Below, in pieces: positions 44,793-53,787 of a stretch of 64,000 bases of DNA (its first letter is position 1; every line of letters starts with the position of its first letter). Made by a program: the position numbers and the translations under genes. This DNA is from an uncultured Porphyromonadaceae bacterium (lineage in GTDB: Bacteria; Bacteroidota; Bacteroidia; Bacteroidales; Muribaculaceae), in NCBI GenBank assembly GCA_947649495.1, contig CANSRU010000002.1, forward strand, positions 62,001 to 126,000. The letters are read 5' to 3'. The notes beneath the pieces are model-generated. The model was not told the origin of the DNA, made no database searches, and saw only the letters and a program-made list of their open reading frames with translations.

Positions 44793-46334
44793 CTATGGTT
44801 CATAAAATATACTTTTAGATTCCATAAGTGCCGGTGTTGATATTCCGGCTGCATCTATAGCCGTGTGGAATATGGCGTCGGTGGAATAGTGTCTGAGCCT
44901 GTTGTCGCGCAGTGTCTTTATTTTTGATGGAAAAAGCGTCAAATATCCCGGTGTGTACCATACCATACATGCCGGATGGTGTACAGGTACGGCTTCTACG
45001 GCATGCAGATAAGCGCCGTTTTCGCCCAATGCCTCCCCATGGTCGGAAATGAATATTATTATTGCATTGCGTCCGGATAGTATTCCGGTAAGCTGAGACA
45101 AGAATTGGTCTGTGGCAAGAATTGTATTATCGTAGGAGTTAACTATCTGTTCGTCGCTTAGGTAACCGATTTCCTTGTGTGGTGTGTCGGGCATGAAGTT
45201 GTGTGGCGAATCGTTGTAGTGCGATTTGTACCACCAATGCGAACCGATGGTGTGCAGAATAGCCAACGATGGTTTCGTGCTGTCCTGGGAAAGCCATTTT
45301 TTTACAGGTTCAATTAATTCGGTGTCAAGCCACTTATCGTAAGTGTAGACAGAGCGTGCGGCATTGCAGTAAGCTATGGTGTCGGTCTCGTGGGCGAAGT
45401 ATGTGTACGAGCCGCTTATATCCTGATTGGCGAACCATGCCGAACGGTAACCGGCCTTTGAAAAAAGGCTTATGAAGGATTGTTCGGAGTAGGCTATGTC
45501 GGGGTTGAGGGAATCGGCACGTGTGAGTATATGCGGAACACTGGTATAGGTGTGTGTTGCCACGGTTGTCACGTAAGGCAGGGATACGGTTGCGGTATCA
45601 GCTCCGAACAGCGGCATGGTGTTACGGTGGTAACCGTTCATCGGCAGATGGTCGGCACGCAGTGATTCTCCCAGAACTATTATCACATCGGGAGGTGTTG
45701 TGTGGGCTTCGGCCGGGGTGTTGTCGAATGTGTGACGTATGTTCTGTATCTGTCTGTTGCTGTACAGATAATCGGTAACGGCGGAATATATGGAATAGGG
45801 CATGCGTGCCAATACGGCATTGCGTACCCGTGAAGGAGCCACTGCAGGTATGCATGCCATCACTATTGCAGCAATGGCACAGAAGGCTTTTTGTCGTTTA
45901 GCTGACCTGACATACCTATAGCGAACATACACTATGCCGGCAGATATTACCAATGCTGCTGATATGGTGGTTACAAGTGCAGGTGTTATCACCGTGTGCC
46001 ACATTGTCCAGGAGTTGACAACAGCTATCTCTATGCTTACGGCATTCAGTTTTATTCCAATAGAGACAGAATAGTAGGCCATCACTGCGCTGATTAGGTT
46101 CAGAACCGGAAACAGTATGGCGAAAACCGTTCTGTTGAGGGAAATCAGACCTAATAAGCCCGATGTGCATGTGGCCACAATGCACCATTGGATGGTGACC
46201 ATAAAAAACGATTTGACATCGGAAATGGGCAATGTAGCGAATTCCAGTGTGGTGAATATGCCGCAATAGAGAGCCGAGAGCAGAATCCAGAACAATGGAA
46301 ATGCTATTTTCCTGTCAGATTTGGATAGGTTCAT
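44793..46334 (-). CDS. Phosphoethanolamine transferase-like sulfatase-fold protein
   Basis: This 513-residue protein has about five N-terminal membrane helices and a periplasmic domain of the EptA/sulfatase type. V-L-G-E-S-L-R-A-D-H holds the first metal-binding Glu, T-Y-T-S-V-P-H-I the active-site Thr, H-T-I-G-S-H-W-W-Y a metal His, and I-S-D-H-G-E-A-L-G the last metal site. It likely moves phosphoethanolamine onto lipid A or another glycan in the envelope. It overlaps the wbqC-like gene by 20 bp in the dapB-lepB operon. Confidence 0.87.
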   Translation of the reverse strand: MNLSKSDRKIAFPLFWILLSALYCGIFTTLEFATLPISDVKSFFMVTIQWCIVATCTSGLLGLISLNRTVFAILFPVLNLISAVMAYYSVSIGIKLNAVSIEIAVVNSWTMWHTVITPALVTTISAALVISAGIVYVRYRYVRSAKRQKAFCAIAAIVMACIPAVAPSRVRNAVLARMPYSIYSAVTDYLYSNRQIQNIRHTFDNTPAEAHTTPPDVIIVLGESLRADHLPMNGYHRNTMPLFGADTATVSLPYVTTVATHTYTSVPHILTRADSLNPDIAYSEQSFISLFSKAGYRSAWFANQDISGSYTYFAHETDTIAYCNAARSVYTYDKWLDTELIEPVKKWLSQDSTKPSLAILHTIGSHWWYKSHYNDSPHNFMPDTPHKEIGYLSDEQIVNSYDNTILATDQFLSQLTGILSGRNAIIIFISDHGEALGENGAYLHAVEAVPVHHPACMVWYTPGYLTLFPSKIKTLRDNRLRHYSTDAIFHTAIDAAGISTPALMESKSIFYEP

Positions 46335-46965
46335 GGTTGCCGGTCATTTCATGCAGGATAATCTGTGATTCAGGCCCCATGTTGAACAGGAGATCGACCA
46401 CACTGAGAGATGGTATGAATCCATAGCGGAGGTTGCGCACCTGATAATATTCCACAGCATCGAGAGACGGTAAATTGCATTGGGAAAAATTGTCGGTGGC
46501 AATATCTTTTCCCGGGGCTGACATTTCAGTGTCGATATAAAGCAGCCTGCGCAGAAGAGCATCAAGACGGCTGTTGTATTCGGTGAGACGCATTCCGGCG
46601 CATTCAGATGTGTAGAATGGTAGGAAATCGTCGAGGTAGTATTCAAAGAACGGCGTGCGGCCGTAGGCCGATTTAAGAGCCGTCAGATGGACGTTCCACC
46701 ACTTACCGTGCGATGATATAACAATATCGTCCCAACGGGCCTGTGTAAGGCTCACAGGCTTTTCTATTGGTATGGTGAGATTGATGGTGCCGTTGGCATC
46801 GGCTATCACCGTGCGGTGTGTCTCTTTCCGACGTTTGTCAAATCTGTTGCCGGTTTCGATTGTGGCCGATGGATAGGCCGCAAGCATGGCATAGTAGTCC
46901 ACACACGCCAGATAGCGTGTGGGAAGTATCACGTGTCTGTTGTCAAACCGGCTTGCGGCTATCAT
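46315..46965 (-). CDS. WbqC-family protein
   Basis: This 216-residue protein fits the WbqC family: I-L-P-T-R-Y-L-A-C near the start, N-R-F-D-K-R-R-K-E-T-H-R-T-V-I, I-P-I-E-K and K-W-W-N-V-H-L-T-A-L-K-S-A-Y. WbqC proteins are linked to polysaccharide synthesis, but their reaction is not settled. It sits immediately downstream of lepB with a 4-bp overlap, an arrangement conserved in Bacteroidales. Confidence 0.88.
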   Translation of the reverse strand: MIAASRFDNRHVILPTRYLACVDYYAMLAAYPSATIETGNRFDKRRKETHRTVIADANGTINLTIPIEKPVSLTQARWDDIVISSHGKWWNVHLTALKSAYGRTPFFEYYLDDFLPFYTSECAGMRLTEYNSRLDALLRRLLYIDTEMSAPGKDIATDNFSQCNLPSLDAVEYYQVRNLRYGFIPSLSVVDLLFNMGPESQIILHEMTGNHEPIQI

Positions 46966-48413
46966 TCCAGAGCGGGATTAGCATTCTTGAACACACGGTT
47001 CCATCGTATGCCACCGTTGAGCAGACCCTTGTCTTTGTCAAACGAAACGAGCACACGCATGGGTTTTCCCACGATGTGGTCCTCAGGCACGAATCCCCAG
47101 TAGCGCGAATCGAGCGAATTGTCGCGGTTGTCGCCCATCATAAAGTAATAATCCATAAGGAAAGTGTATGTCGGGGCATGTTTTCCGTCAATGTACACTT
47201 TACCATCGCGCAGATATGCGTCGGGATGATATTCGTAGTTGCGTATCACCCGTTCATATATGGGCCATGTGGAGTCGTTAAGCTCTATCGTGGCATTTTT
47301 TTTCGGTATCCATATCTCGCCGTAGTCTGAGCGGGTCCACTCCCGGCTCACGCCGTCGGGGAAAAGATATTCTCCCTGAGGAGCCGGCATTTTCATGATC
47401 TGAAGTATACCTGATGTTGATTTCAATCGGTCGAGCATGGATGCTGTGAGCGGTGATACATATACCGGTGGTACGGAGCCGTCGGGGTTGACGGTGAAAC
47501 CGAGCAGTTTCATATTGTCTATGTCAGCCGGAGTTATGGTGACTTGCATCCGGTCGTCGCGGGCTATACCGAGAGTTTCCCACTGCATGTCGGAAAGAGG
47601 GGAGGCCGATTGGAAATAGTAGTTGAACTGTGCGTCGGCAGGCATAGGCTGTTTCACACCGTCAATGTATATCTCACCATCGACAATTTTCAGTTTCTGT
47701 CCCGGAAGCCCTACGGCACGTTTCACATAGTTTTCCCTGCGGTCTACCGGGCGGTAAATGACATCTCCGAAATCGGCTTTGTTGTTCAGAATCATTTCGC
47801 GACCGAACATCTTTACGAGCGTATAGTAGTCGGGGTTCTGTACCTTTACGGCAACAGTGTCGCCGGCGGGGAAGTTGAACACCACTATATCGCCTGTCTG
47901 TACATCGCCAAGTCCTTTCAGACGATGATATTTCCATTGAGGCCATTCCACATAGCTCTTTGTATTGATGATTGGAAATGTGTTCTGCACAAGCGGAAAG
48001 TGAATAGGTGTCATCGGGACGCGCGGACCATAGGCCATTTTGTTGACCCAAAGATAGTCGCCCACGAGAAGTGATTTTTCGAGAGATGAGGATGGTATCT
48101 GGTAGTTCTGTCCGATGAATGTGAACACGAAATACACAAGAATCAAAGCGTATACTATGGCATCGACCCAGCTCATCACAGTGCGGACCACTTTGTTCTT
48201 GCTGTGTTTCCACCAGGTGAAAGGGATGTAACCTGTAATGTATATGTCGAAGAGGAGCGGCAGGAATATCAGCACCCACCAGCTTCCGAGCCATGCCACC
48301 CAGGCTATGAACAGTGCCGCCACTATTCCGAAACGTATCCAGCGTGTGGTTTTCACCTCTTTTATGCGCCGCATGAAGTCGGCTGAGAATGAAGGTTGTG
48401 TATCGTTTTGCAT
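46962..48413 (-). CDS. lepB: Signal peptidase I
   Basis: This 483-residue protease cleaves signal peptides at the inner membrane. Three N-terminal membrane segments lead to Q-I-P-S-S-S-L-E-K-S with the catalytic Ser, then R-E-N-Y-V-K-R-A-V-G-L-P-G-Q with the general base Lys, and late G-D-N-R-D-N-S-L-D-S-R-Y-W-G-F-V. The insertion of about 200 residues between the catalytic parts makes it much longer than the Escherichia coli enzyme, as is usual in Bacteroidota. It lies 22 bp after dapB in the same operon. Confidence 0.95.
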   Translation of the reverse strand: MQNDTQPSFSADFMRRIKEVKTTRWIRFGIVAALFIAWVAWLGSWWVLIFLPLLFDIYITGYIPFTWWKHSKNKVVRTVMSWVDAIVYALILVYFVFTFIGQNYQIPSSSLEKSLLVGDYLWVNKMAYGPRVPMTPIHFPLVQNTFPIINTKSYVEWPQWKYHRLKGLGDVQTGDIVVFNFPAGDTVAVKVQNPDYYTLVKMFGREMILNNKADFGDVIYRPVDRRENYVKRAVGLPGQKLKIVDGEIYIDGVKQPMPADAQFNYYFQSASPLSDMQWETLGIARDDRMQVTITPADIDNMKLLGFTVNPDGSVPPVYVSPLTASMLDRLKSTSGILQIMKMPAPQGEYLFPDGVSREWTRSDYGEIWIPKKNATIELNDSTWPIYERVIRNYEYHPDAYLRDGKVYIDGKHAPTYTFLMDYYFMMGDNRDNSLDSRYWGFVPEDHIVGKPMRVLVSFDKDKGLLNGGIRWNRVFKNANPALE

Positions 48414-48435
48414 TGGAAAAAAAGAGTCTTAAAGT

Positions 48436-49167
48436 TTATTTTGCGTTGGCAATGATACGGTCCATCAGCATGTCCATTGTGAGGAATCCCTGCTGGGATG
48501 CCACCCATTCGGCTGCTATCACGGCGCCGAGGGCGAATCCGTCGCGACTTTTGGCACGATGGCGAAGTGTTATCTCATCGACAGCCGAGTCCCATGTCAC
48601 GGTGTGTGTGCCCGGGGTCTCGCCCAGACGTATATGATCTATGCGGACTACATCGGCGGCGTCTTTGTCCTCGCTCCACGATGATATGGCTTTGTCTGAT
48701 TCGATTATTCCTTCGGCCAGGGATATGGCTGTGCCACTCGGGTGGTCGAGTTTATGTATGTGATGCTCTTCGGAGATGTGCGGATGGTACTGCTGAAAGT
48801 TGGCCATCAGCCGTGCCGCGTATCTGTTTATGGCGAAAAAAAGGTTGACGCCGATGCTGAAATTGGATGTCCAGAAAAAAGTGGCGTTTTTTTCGGCGCA
48901 TATCTGTTTAAGTTCGTCCATCCGTGCTGTCCATCCGGTGGTTCCCGACACGACTTTCACACCACGGTCGAAGGCCATGAGGTAGTTGTCGAAAGCGGTG
49001 GCGGGTGTAGTGAATTCTATGGCCACGTCGGCACTGCGGAATGCTTCGGAGTCAAAATCGTGCCGGTTGTCAACGTCTATCACCGACACTATGCGGTGGC
49101 CACGTTCGATGGCGAAGCGTTCGATAGCCTTGCCCATTTTTCCGTAACCTATAAGAGCTATATTCAT
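48436..49167 (-). CDS. dapB: 4-hydroxy-tetrahydrodipicolinate reductase
   Basis: This 243-residue enzyme of lysine and diaminopimelate synthesis has the NAD(P) loop G-Y-G-K-M-G-K near the start, S-G-T-T-G-W, N-F-S-I-G-V-N and the catalytic E-E-H-H-I-H-K-L-D-H-P-S-G-T-A. It is somewhat short but complete, as in other Bacteroidota. It leads the dapB-lepB-wbqC operon, with a -7 box (49193-49200) upstream. Confidence 0.95.
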   Translation of the reverse strand: MNIALIGYGKMGKAIERFAIERGHRIVSVIDVDNRHDFDSEAFRSADVAIEFTTPATAFDNYLMAFDRGVKVVSGTTGWTARMDELKQICAEKNATFFWTSNFSIGVNLFFAINRYAARLMANFQQYHPHISEEHHIHKLDHPSGTAISLAEGIIESDKAISSWSEDKDAADVVRIDHIRLGETPGTHTVTWDSAVDEITLRHRAKSRDGFALGAVIAAEWVASQQGFLTMDMLMDRIIANAK

Positions 49168-49192
49168 ATTTCACATTGATATATTACATTCG

Positions 49193-49200
49193 CAAAATTA
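49193..49200 (-). promoter_or_regulatory. Promoter -7 box for dapB operon
   Basis: Read on the minus strand the sequence is TAATTTTG, a match to TAnnTTTG, 25 bases before ATG 49167. Confidence 0.55.
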
Positions 49201-49241
49201 GTAAATATATATTTTAAATTGCACGGTTGTGCATATATACT

Positions 49242-49249
49242 TACATTTG
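49242..49249 (+). promoter_or_regulatory. Promoter -7 box for the epimerase operon
   Basis: TACATTTG is a perfect -7 box with a TTG (49219-49221) 20 bp upstream. It is 12 bases before ATG 49262 and 24 before ATG 49274. The short distance favours 49274 (MGKKVL) as the start. Confidence 0.6.
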
Positions 49250-49261
49250 TAACATAAACTG

Positions 49262-50296
49262 ATGAACTATATTATGGGTAAGAAAGTACTTGTGGTAGGC
49301 GCCGGCGGATTCATAGGCGGATTCATAGCATCGGAAGCGCTTGAACGCGGTTACGATACCTATGTGGCGGTGCGGGAGAGCACTTCACGCCGGTATCTGA
49401 CTGACGGACGGCTGAAATTTGTGGTGCTTGACTATGATAATGCCGAGGCGATGGCTGAAGTGCTGTCGGGGGCATTGCCTGCCGGCGAGCGTTGGGATTA
49501 TATAATATATAATCTCGGAGCCACCAAGTGTGTCAACTTTATGGATTTCAACCGAATAAATTATATTTATCTGAAGGATTTCATAGAGGCTCTGAGGAGA
49601 GCCGACAAGATTCCCGAGCGGTTTCTGTTCATGAGCAGCCTGAGTGCTCTCGGCCCCGGCGATGAGAAGGGGTATGCCCCGATGACGTCGCGTATGATAC
49701 CTAACCCCAACACACGCTACGGTGTGTCGAAGATAAAGGCTGAAACATTTCTTGAGACATGCCCCGATGTGCCTTGGACCATATTCCGTCCGACAGGTGT
49801 GTACGGTCCTCACGAGAAGGATTACCTGATGATGATAAAGAGCATAGACAGCCATTGGGATTTCGGCGTGGGATTCAGAAAACAGATGCTGACGTTCGTG
49901 TACGTGGAGGATCTTGTCAATGCCATGTTTGAGGCTATGGTGACGCCGCGTACTCTCAAAAAGAAATATATCATATCGGAGGGCAGGGCTTACACTCAGA
50001 AGGAATTCCGCAGGATTGTGGCGGAGGAGCTGGGTGGCAAGCTGGTGATACCTGTGCGCCTGCCTCTTTGGGCTGTGTATATAGCTTCGGTGGTGGCGGA
50101 GAAATATGGTGTGGCGAAGATGCAACCTTCGACATTAAACAGCGATAAATTCAAGATAATGAAACAACGTAACTGGAATTGCGATATATCGGATGCTGTG
50201 AATGATTTCGGATTCAGCCCGAAATATTCGCTGCGTGATGGTATAAGAAATACGGTTGCGGCTTACATGGAGTCGAAAAAGAAGGAGGGTAAATGA
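49262..50296 (+). CDS. NAD-dependent epimerase/dehydratase family protein
   Basis: This short-chain dehydrogenase-type protein of 344 residues has the nucleotide loop V-V-G-A-G-G-F-I-G-G, F-M-S-S-L-S-A-L-G-P-G, Y-G-V-S-K-I-K-A-E (the Y-x3-K pair) and F-R-P-T-G-V-Y-G-P-H. It resembles extended SDRs of sugar or sterol type, with no single substrate indicated. ATG 49274 is an alternative start. The stop overlaps the next gene by four bases. Confidence 0.88.
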   Translation: MNYIMGKKVLVVGAGGFIGGFIASEALERGYDTYVAVRESTSRRYLTDGRLKFVVLDYDNAEAMAEVLSGALPAGERWDYIIYNLGATKCVNFMDFNRINYIYLKDFIEALRRADKIPERFLFMSSLSALGPGDEKGYAPMTSRMIPNPNTRYGVSKIKAETFLETCPDVPWTIFRPTGVYGPHEKDYLMMIKSIDSHWDFGVGFRKQMLTFVYVEDLVNAMFEAMVTPRTLKKKYIISEGRAYTQKEFRRIVAEELGGKLVIPVRLPLWAVYIASVVAEKYGVAKMQPSTLNSDKFKIMKQRNWNCDISDAVNDFGFSPKYSLRDGIRNTVAAYMESKKKEGK

Positions 50297-50568
50297 TACG
50301 TATTAATAATGACACGCCACGGTGGTTTGCCGTGGTGGTTATACTGGTGCTTCTTCCGGTGTTTCAGTTTCCGGTGCTTTTGGCCAACAGCCCCGATGTG
50401 ACAGCCGTGCGCGCCATGGTGTGGATTTATCCAATCTATGTGGTGGTGGCAGCCTATCTGGCATGGAGAAGTTATGCCGAACGCCCGGTGCTTTCATGGA
50501 TACTGCTAGTTTTAATGGTGATGTCGCATGTGGCTATGTGGCTGCTGGTCACAACACCCATAATATGA
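50293..50568 (+). CDS. Small membrane protein
   Basis: This 91-residue protein has three membrane segments (about residues 12-30, 40-58 and 65-86) and no other feature I recognise. It overlaps the epimerase gene by four bases and precedes aroQ by 7 bp, so it is part of one operon. Function is unknown. Confidence 0.7.
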   Translation: MIRINNDTPRWFAVVVILVLLPVFQFPVLLANSPDVTAVRAMVWIYPIYVVVAAYLAWRSYAERPVLSWILLVLMVMSHVAMWLLVTTPII

Positions 50569-50575
50569 GAATAGA

Positions 50576-51010
50576 ATGAAAATACTGATAGTTAACGGTC
50601 CGAATCTGAATATGCTCGGCCGTCGCCAACCTGAGATATATGGATCGGACACAATGGAGTCGTGTCTTGACGATTTGCGCGGCCGATATGAGGAAATTGA
50701 GCTGGAGTACTACCAAAGCAACTGTGAGGGTAGTCTGATAGACAAAATCCAGACAGCAGGCTGTTCCGGCGAATTCGCAGGGATAGTGCTCAATGCGGGT
50801 GCATATACACATACATCGCTTGCCATAGCCGATGCCATAGCGTCGGTTTCAATTCCTGTGGTGGAGGTGCATATCTCCAATGTGGCAGCGCGCGAGGCCA
50901 TACGCCGCCAGTCGCTCATAGCGCCGGTGTGCAAAGGGGTAATATCGGGATTTGGGCTTGACAGTTACAGACTTGCTATAGAAGCGTTGATATGCGGCAG
51001 ACAAAGATAA
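50576..51010 (+). CDS. aroQ: 3-dehydroquinate dehydratase, type II
   Basis: This 144-residue shikimate-pathway enzyme has N-G-P-N-L-N-M-L-G-R-R-Q-P-E-I-Y-G (catalytic Tyr), N-A-G-A-Y-T-H-T-S, and E-V-H-I-S-N-V. It forms a dodecamer in known members. It overlaps the pyruvate kinase gene by 19 bp; the aroQ-pyk-methyltransferase order recurs in Bacteroides. Confidence 0.95.
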   Translation: MKILIVNGPNLNMLGRRQPEIYGSDTMESCLDDLRGRYEEIELEYYQSNCEGSLIDKIQTAGCSGEFAGIVLNAGAYTHTSLAIADAIASVSIPVVEVHISNVAAREAIRRQSLIAPVCKGVISGFGLDSYRLAIEALICGRQR

Positions 51011-52005
51011 TGGCCACTGTGGCCGATGTGAGGTGTACGCCTGAGTTTGTAGAAAGTCTGCGTTGCGCAGGACTGGATGGCGTGCGTATAAATTCGGCGC
51101 ATGTAACACCCGACGATATCAGAAGGATGGTGTCGGTGATAAAGGGTGTTGATTCCGGTATTGTGATTCTTATGGACACAAAAGGCCCTGAGATACGCAC
51201 CACGGAAAATGTCGACGGCGATATTCGGTTAGCCGACGGCGATGAGGTGGAGGTTGTGTCTGGAAACGCTCTTACGGATAAGAACCGCATATCGATATTG
51301 GTAGAAGATCTGCACCGGTATGTCGCTGCCGGAAATGAGATAATGCTTGATGACGGTGATATACGTCTTGGTGTAAAGACTGTTTCCGATGGAAAGATAC
51401 TGGCTACAGTGGTAAAGGGGGGTGTTCTGGGTTCGCGTAAAACAGTGGCTATACCGGGTGTAGAGCTGCCTCCGCTACCCGCCGTGAGCGACCGCGACAG
51501 GCTTAACATCCATGCGGCCCGTGAGGCCGGTATTGACATCGTGGCCCATTCGTTTGTGAGGAGTGTGGATGATGTGGATGCCGTGAGGGCTGAACTTGAA
51601 GGGTCGGGTATAAGTCTTTATTCAAAGATAGAGTGTCGCGAGGCGTTGGAGAATTTCTCGGGTATAGTTGGCGCAAGCGACGGTATATTGGTGGCACGCG
51701 GAGATCTTGGTACAAATATACCTCTTGAGGATGTTCCGGCTACGCAGTATGATGTGCTGACGGCATGCCGGGCAGCAGGTAAGCCTACTATAGTGGCAAC
51801 CCAGATGCTTCACAGCATGATGTCGTCGCCTTATCCCACACGTGCCGAGCTCAGTGATATAGCTCTTGCTGTGATGGAGGGTGCCGGAACACTGTTGCTT
51901 TGCGGTGAGACGGCTACCGGATGTTACCCGGTGGAATGTGTCAGCATGATGAAACGAACAATCGATTCAATTGAAAATCACGGTTTGAGATGCAGGATAA
52001 GTTAG
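50992..52005 (+). CDS. pyk: Pyruvate kinase lacking the C-terminal domain
   Basis: This 337-residue enzyme has the A and B domains only. M-D-T-K-G-P-E-I-R-T-T is at residues 61-71, Y-S-K-I-E holds the catalytic Lys, V-A-R-G-D-L-G-T the metal site, and K-P-T-I-V-A-T-Q-M-L-H-S-M and L-L-C-G-E-T-A-T-G complete the active site. It ends soon after M-M-K-R-T-I-D-S-I-E, where most pyruvate kinases (about 470-485 residues) continue with a C-terminal domain used for allostery. The stop is clean, with the next gene overlapping by 16 bp, so this is not a frameshift in obvious form. It would make pyruvate and ATP from phosphoenolpyruvate. Confidence 0.88.
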   Translation: MRQTKIMATVADVRCTPEFVESLRCAGLDGVRINSAHVTPDDIRRMVSVIKGVDSGIVILMDTKGPEIRTTENVDGDIRLADGDEVEVVSGNALTDKNRISILVEDLHRYVAAGNEIMLDDGDIRLGVKTVSDGKILATVVKGGVLGSRKTVAIPGVELPPLPAVSDRDRLNIHAAREAGIDIVAHSFVRSVDDVDAVRAELEGSGISLYSKIECREALENFSGIVGASDGILVARGDLGTNIPLEDVPATQYDVLTACRAAGKPTIVATQMLHSMMSSPYPTRAELSDIALAVMEGAGTLLLCGETATGCYPVECVSMMKRTIDSIENHGLRCRIS

Positions 52006-52628
52006 AGCAATATATATTGTCGCACATATCGGAAGAACCACCGGTATTGTCAAAGACGTATCGCGACACATATCTTCATCATCTGTACCCGAGAATGTGC
52101 TCGGGACATCTGCAGGGGCGTGTGCTGAAGATGCTTACCGCCATGGTGGCTCCGCGGTGTGTGCTGGAGCTGGGAGCGTTTACGGGATATTCCACACTGT
52201 GCATTGCCGAAGGATTGCCCGAAGGTGGCGAATTGCACACGGTGGAGATAGACGATGAACTGGAGGATGAACTTCTCGAGAGATTCGCCTCCTCAGGATA
52301 CGGAGAGAGTATCCATCTGCATATAGGTGATGCGCTCGTTGTGGTGCCGACGCTCGGCAAGAGATGGGATATGGTGTTTATGGATGCCAACAAACGTCAT
52401 TATCCCGAGTACTTCGACATGCTGATGCCTATGGTCAATACAGGAGGATATATAGTAGCCGATAATACGCTTTGGGACGGGAAGGTGGTGGAGGACCCTC
52501 TTCCCACAGATGCGCAGACTCAGGGCATAATGAAGTTTAATGATATGGTGGCCCACGACAGGAGGGTGGAGACTGTAATACTTCCGCTGCGCGATGGATT
52601 GACGTTAATAAGAAAGATAAGCGACTGA
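51990..52628 (+). CDS. Class I SAM-dependent O-methyltransferase
   Basis: This 212-residue protein has the catechol-type O-methyltransferase pattern: V-L-E-L-G-A-F-T-G-Y-S-T-L, T-V-E-I-D-D-E, M-V-F-M-D-A-N-K-R-H-Y and Y-I-V-A-D-N-T-L-W-D-G-K-V. Divalent-metal ligands are in place. Substrate is unknown. It is the last gene of the operon, 5 bases before a strong inverted repeat. Confidence 0.9.
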   Translation: MQDKLEQYILSHISEEPPVLSKTYRDTYLHHLYPRMCSGHLQGRVLKMLTAMVAPRCVLELGAFTGYSTLCIAEGLPEGGELHTVEIDDELEDELLERFASSGYGESIHLHIGDALVVVPTLGKRWDMVFMDANKRHYPEYFDMLMPMVNTGGYIVADNTLWDGKVVEDPLPTDAQTQGIMKFNDMVAHDRRVETVILPLRDGLTLIRKISD

Positions 52629-52632
52629 ACAT

Positions 52633-52674
52633 AAAATATAATGGCATGGATTCAAATCCATGCCATTATATTTT
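52633..52674. terminator. Strong palindromic terminator
   Basis: Two arms of 20 bases (beginning AAAATATAATGG and ending CCATTATATTTT) pair perfectly with a loop of two to four bases. T and A runs flank both sides, so it can act in both directions, between the methyltransferase gene (+) and the convergent sigma factor gene (-). Confidence 0.85.
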
Positions 52675-52845
52675 AAAAACCTATAGTAATATATATCTTA
52701 TGAGTAAGCTGATATGATTATTGTTTCGTTTAGATAATTGCTGAAAGTTAGAAATCAAATTAATGGCGCGTTTATTGTTGGCCTTAGTCCTTGAATCTTA
52801 TTGGTTGTGAGGGAGGGGGATTTATTTAATCTGCTGTATCAGTTC

Positions 52846-53349
52846 TTAACGGTAGTCAGCGAAACGCTTCTGGAGCTCCTGGCGGGCGAAGAAAATACGG
52901 CTTTTGATAGTGCCGAGCGGAAGATTCATCTCGTCGGCGATCTCGTTGTACTTGTAACCGGCAACGTGCATGGAGAAAGGCACACGGTACTTTTCGGGGA
53001 ACTCGTTTATGGCGTCGGTTATCTCGGCTGCCGAGAAAGAACCTTCGGGCGATTCGATACCGGAGTCCTGCGACAGGTTGAGGTGGTAGCAGTCCTCGGT
53101 CTGGTCTATGACTGTTGCCGAGCGTACGATCCTGCGGTAGTTGTTTATGAATATGTTACGCATTATGGTGAACACCCATCCCTTGAAGTTTGTGTTCTCG
53201 ACATATTTGTCTCTGTTGTCGAGCACCTTCAGGGTGGTATCCTGCAGGAGGTCGTATGCATCGTCGCGGTTGGAAGTCAGCATGAAAGCGAAGTTGAGCA
53301 TGTTAGCCTGAAGGCTCATGAGTTTTGTCTGGAAAGCGTCGGAGTTCAT
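52846..53349 (-). CDS. RNA polymerase ECF sigma factor
   Basis: This protein of 167 residues has sigma region 2 (L-M-L-T-S-N-R-D-D-A-Y-D-L-L-Q-D-T-T-L-K-V and F-K-G-W-V-F-T-I-M-R-N-I-F-I-N-N-Y-R-R) and region 4 (L-P-L-G-T-I-K-S-R-I-F-F-A-R), separated by V-I-D-Q-T-E-D. ATG 53349 is chosen from an upstream start at 53379. No anti-sigma gene is next to it, which is common for this conserved Bacteroidales type, where an oxidative or envelope stress role has been suggested. This is inference. Confidence 0.9.
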   Translation of the reverse strand: MNSDAFQTKLMSLQANMLNFAFMLTSNRDDAYDLLQDTTLKVLDNRDKYVENTNFKGWVFTIMRNIFINNYRRIVRSATVIDQTEDCYHLNLSQDSGIESPEGSFSAAEITDAINEFPEKYRVPFSMHVAGYKYNEIADEMNLPLGTIKSRIFFARQELQKRFADYR

Positions 53350-53419
53350 AACAGCAGATTTTATAGATTGAATAAACAAAGTGTTGAAAAAGCGTCAGGG
53401 TCATTATCGACCTCTGATG

Positions 53420-53427
53420 CAAAGGTA
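53420..53427 (-). promoter_or_regulatory. Promoter -7 box for the sigma factor gene
   Basis: Read on the minus strand the sequence is TACCTTTG. It is 70 bases before ATG 53349, which also supports that start. Confidence 0.55.
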
Positions 53428-53697
53428 CGCAGAAATGAGAAAAGCAAAGAATATGCAAATTAAAGAATGTTAAAATAATCACGAAGTTGTTACAATACTA
53501 TGTAGTGTATTGATATATAATAAAATAAATTTGTAAAAATTAAATTACAAAACTGTTACAAATGGTGTGTTTTTGTGTGTCTACGTTAGATTTTTTGTCA
53601 ATACAAAGGGTATTTCAAGTAGGTATATCATATAAAATGCGCGATTCATGCAACATGAAATATGTTAAAATTGTTTAGGATTTTGTGATAATTGTTT

Positions 53698-53705
53698 TAT
53701 CTTTG
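53698..53705 (+). promoter_or_regulatory. Promoter -7 box for the Na/Pi cotransporter gene
   Basis: TATCTTTG is a perfect -7 box, 82 bases before ATG 53788. A partial -33 element TTTA (53674-53677) is 20 bp upstream. Confidence 0.55.
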
Positions 53706-53787
53706 TAAGCGTAAATAGAAGATATATGAGCATTGTTGAATAACAGTGCACATAAGTGAATAAGGATACTCACCATTTTGATATTCA

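Larger units (their letters stand above)
53380..53787. other. AT-rich intergenic region with two divergent promoters
   Basis: This gap between the sigma factor and the Na/Pi cotransporter gene is very rich in A/T and holds no reading frame that I can support. It carries a minus-strand -7 box TACCTTTG (53420-53427) for the sigma factor and a plus-strand TATCTTTG (53698-53705) for the cotransporter. No tRNA or repeat was seen. Confidence 0.6.

Noticed and set aside
52801-53463. A 220-residue plus-strand frame opposite the sigma factor gene
   Set aside because: The minus strand encodes a clear ECF sigma factor with both regions; the plus frame is an antisense shadow caused by codon bias.
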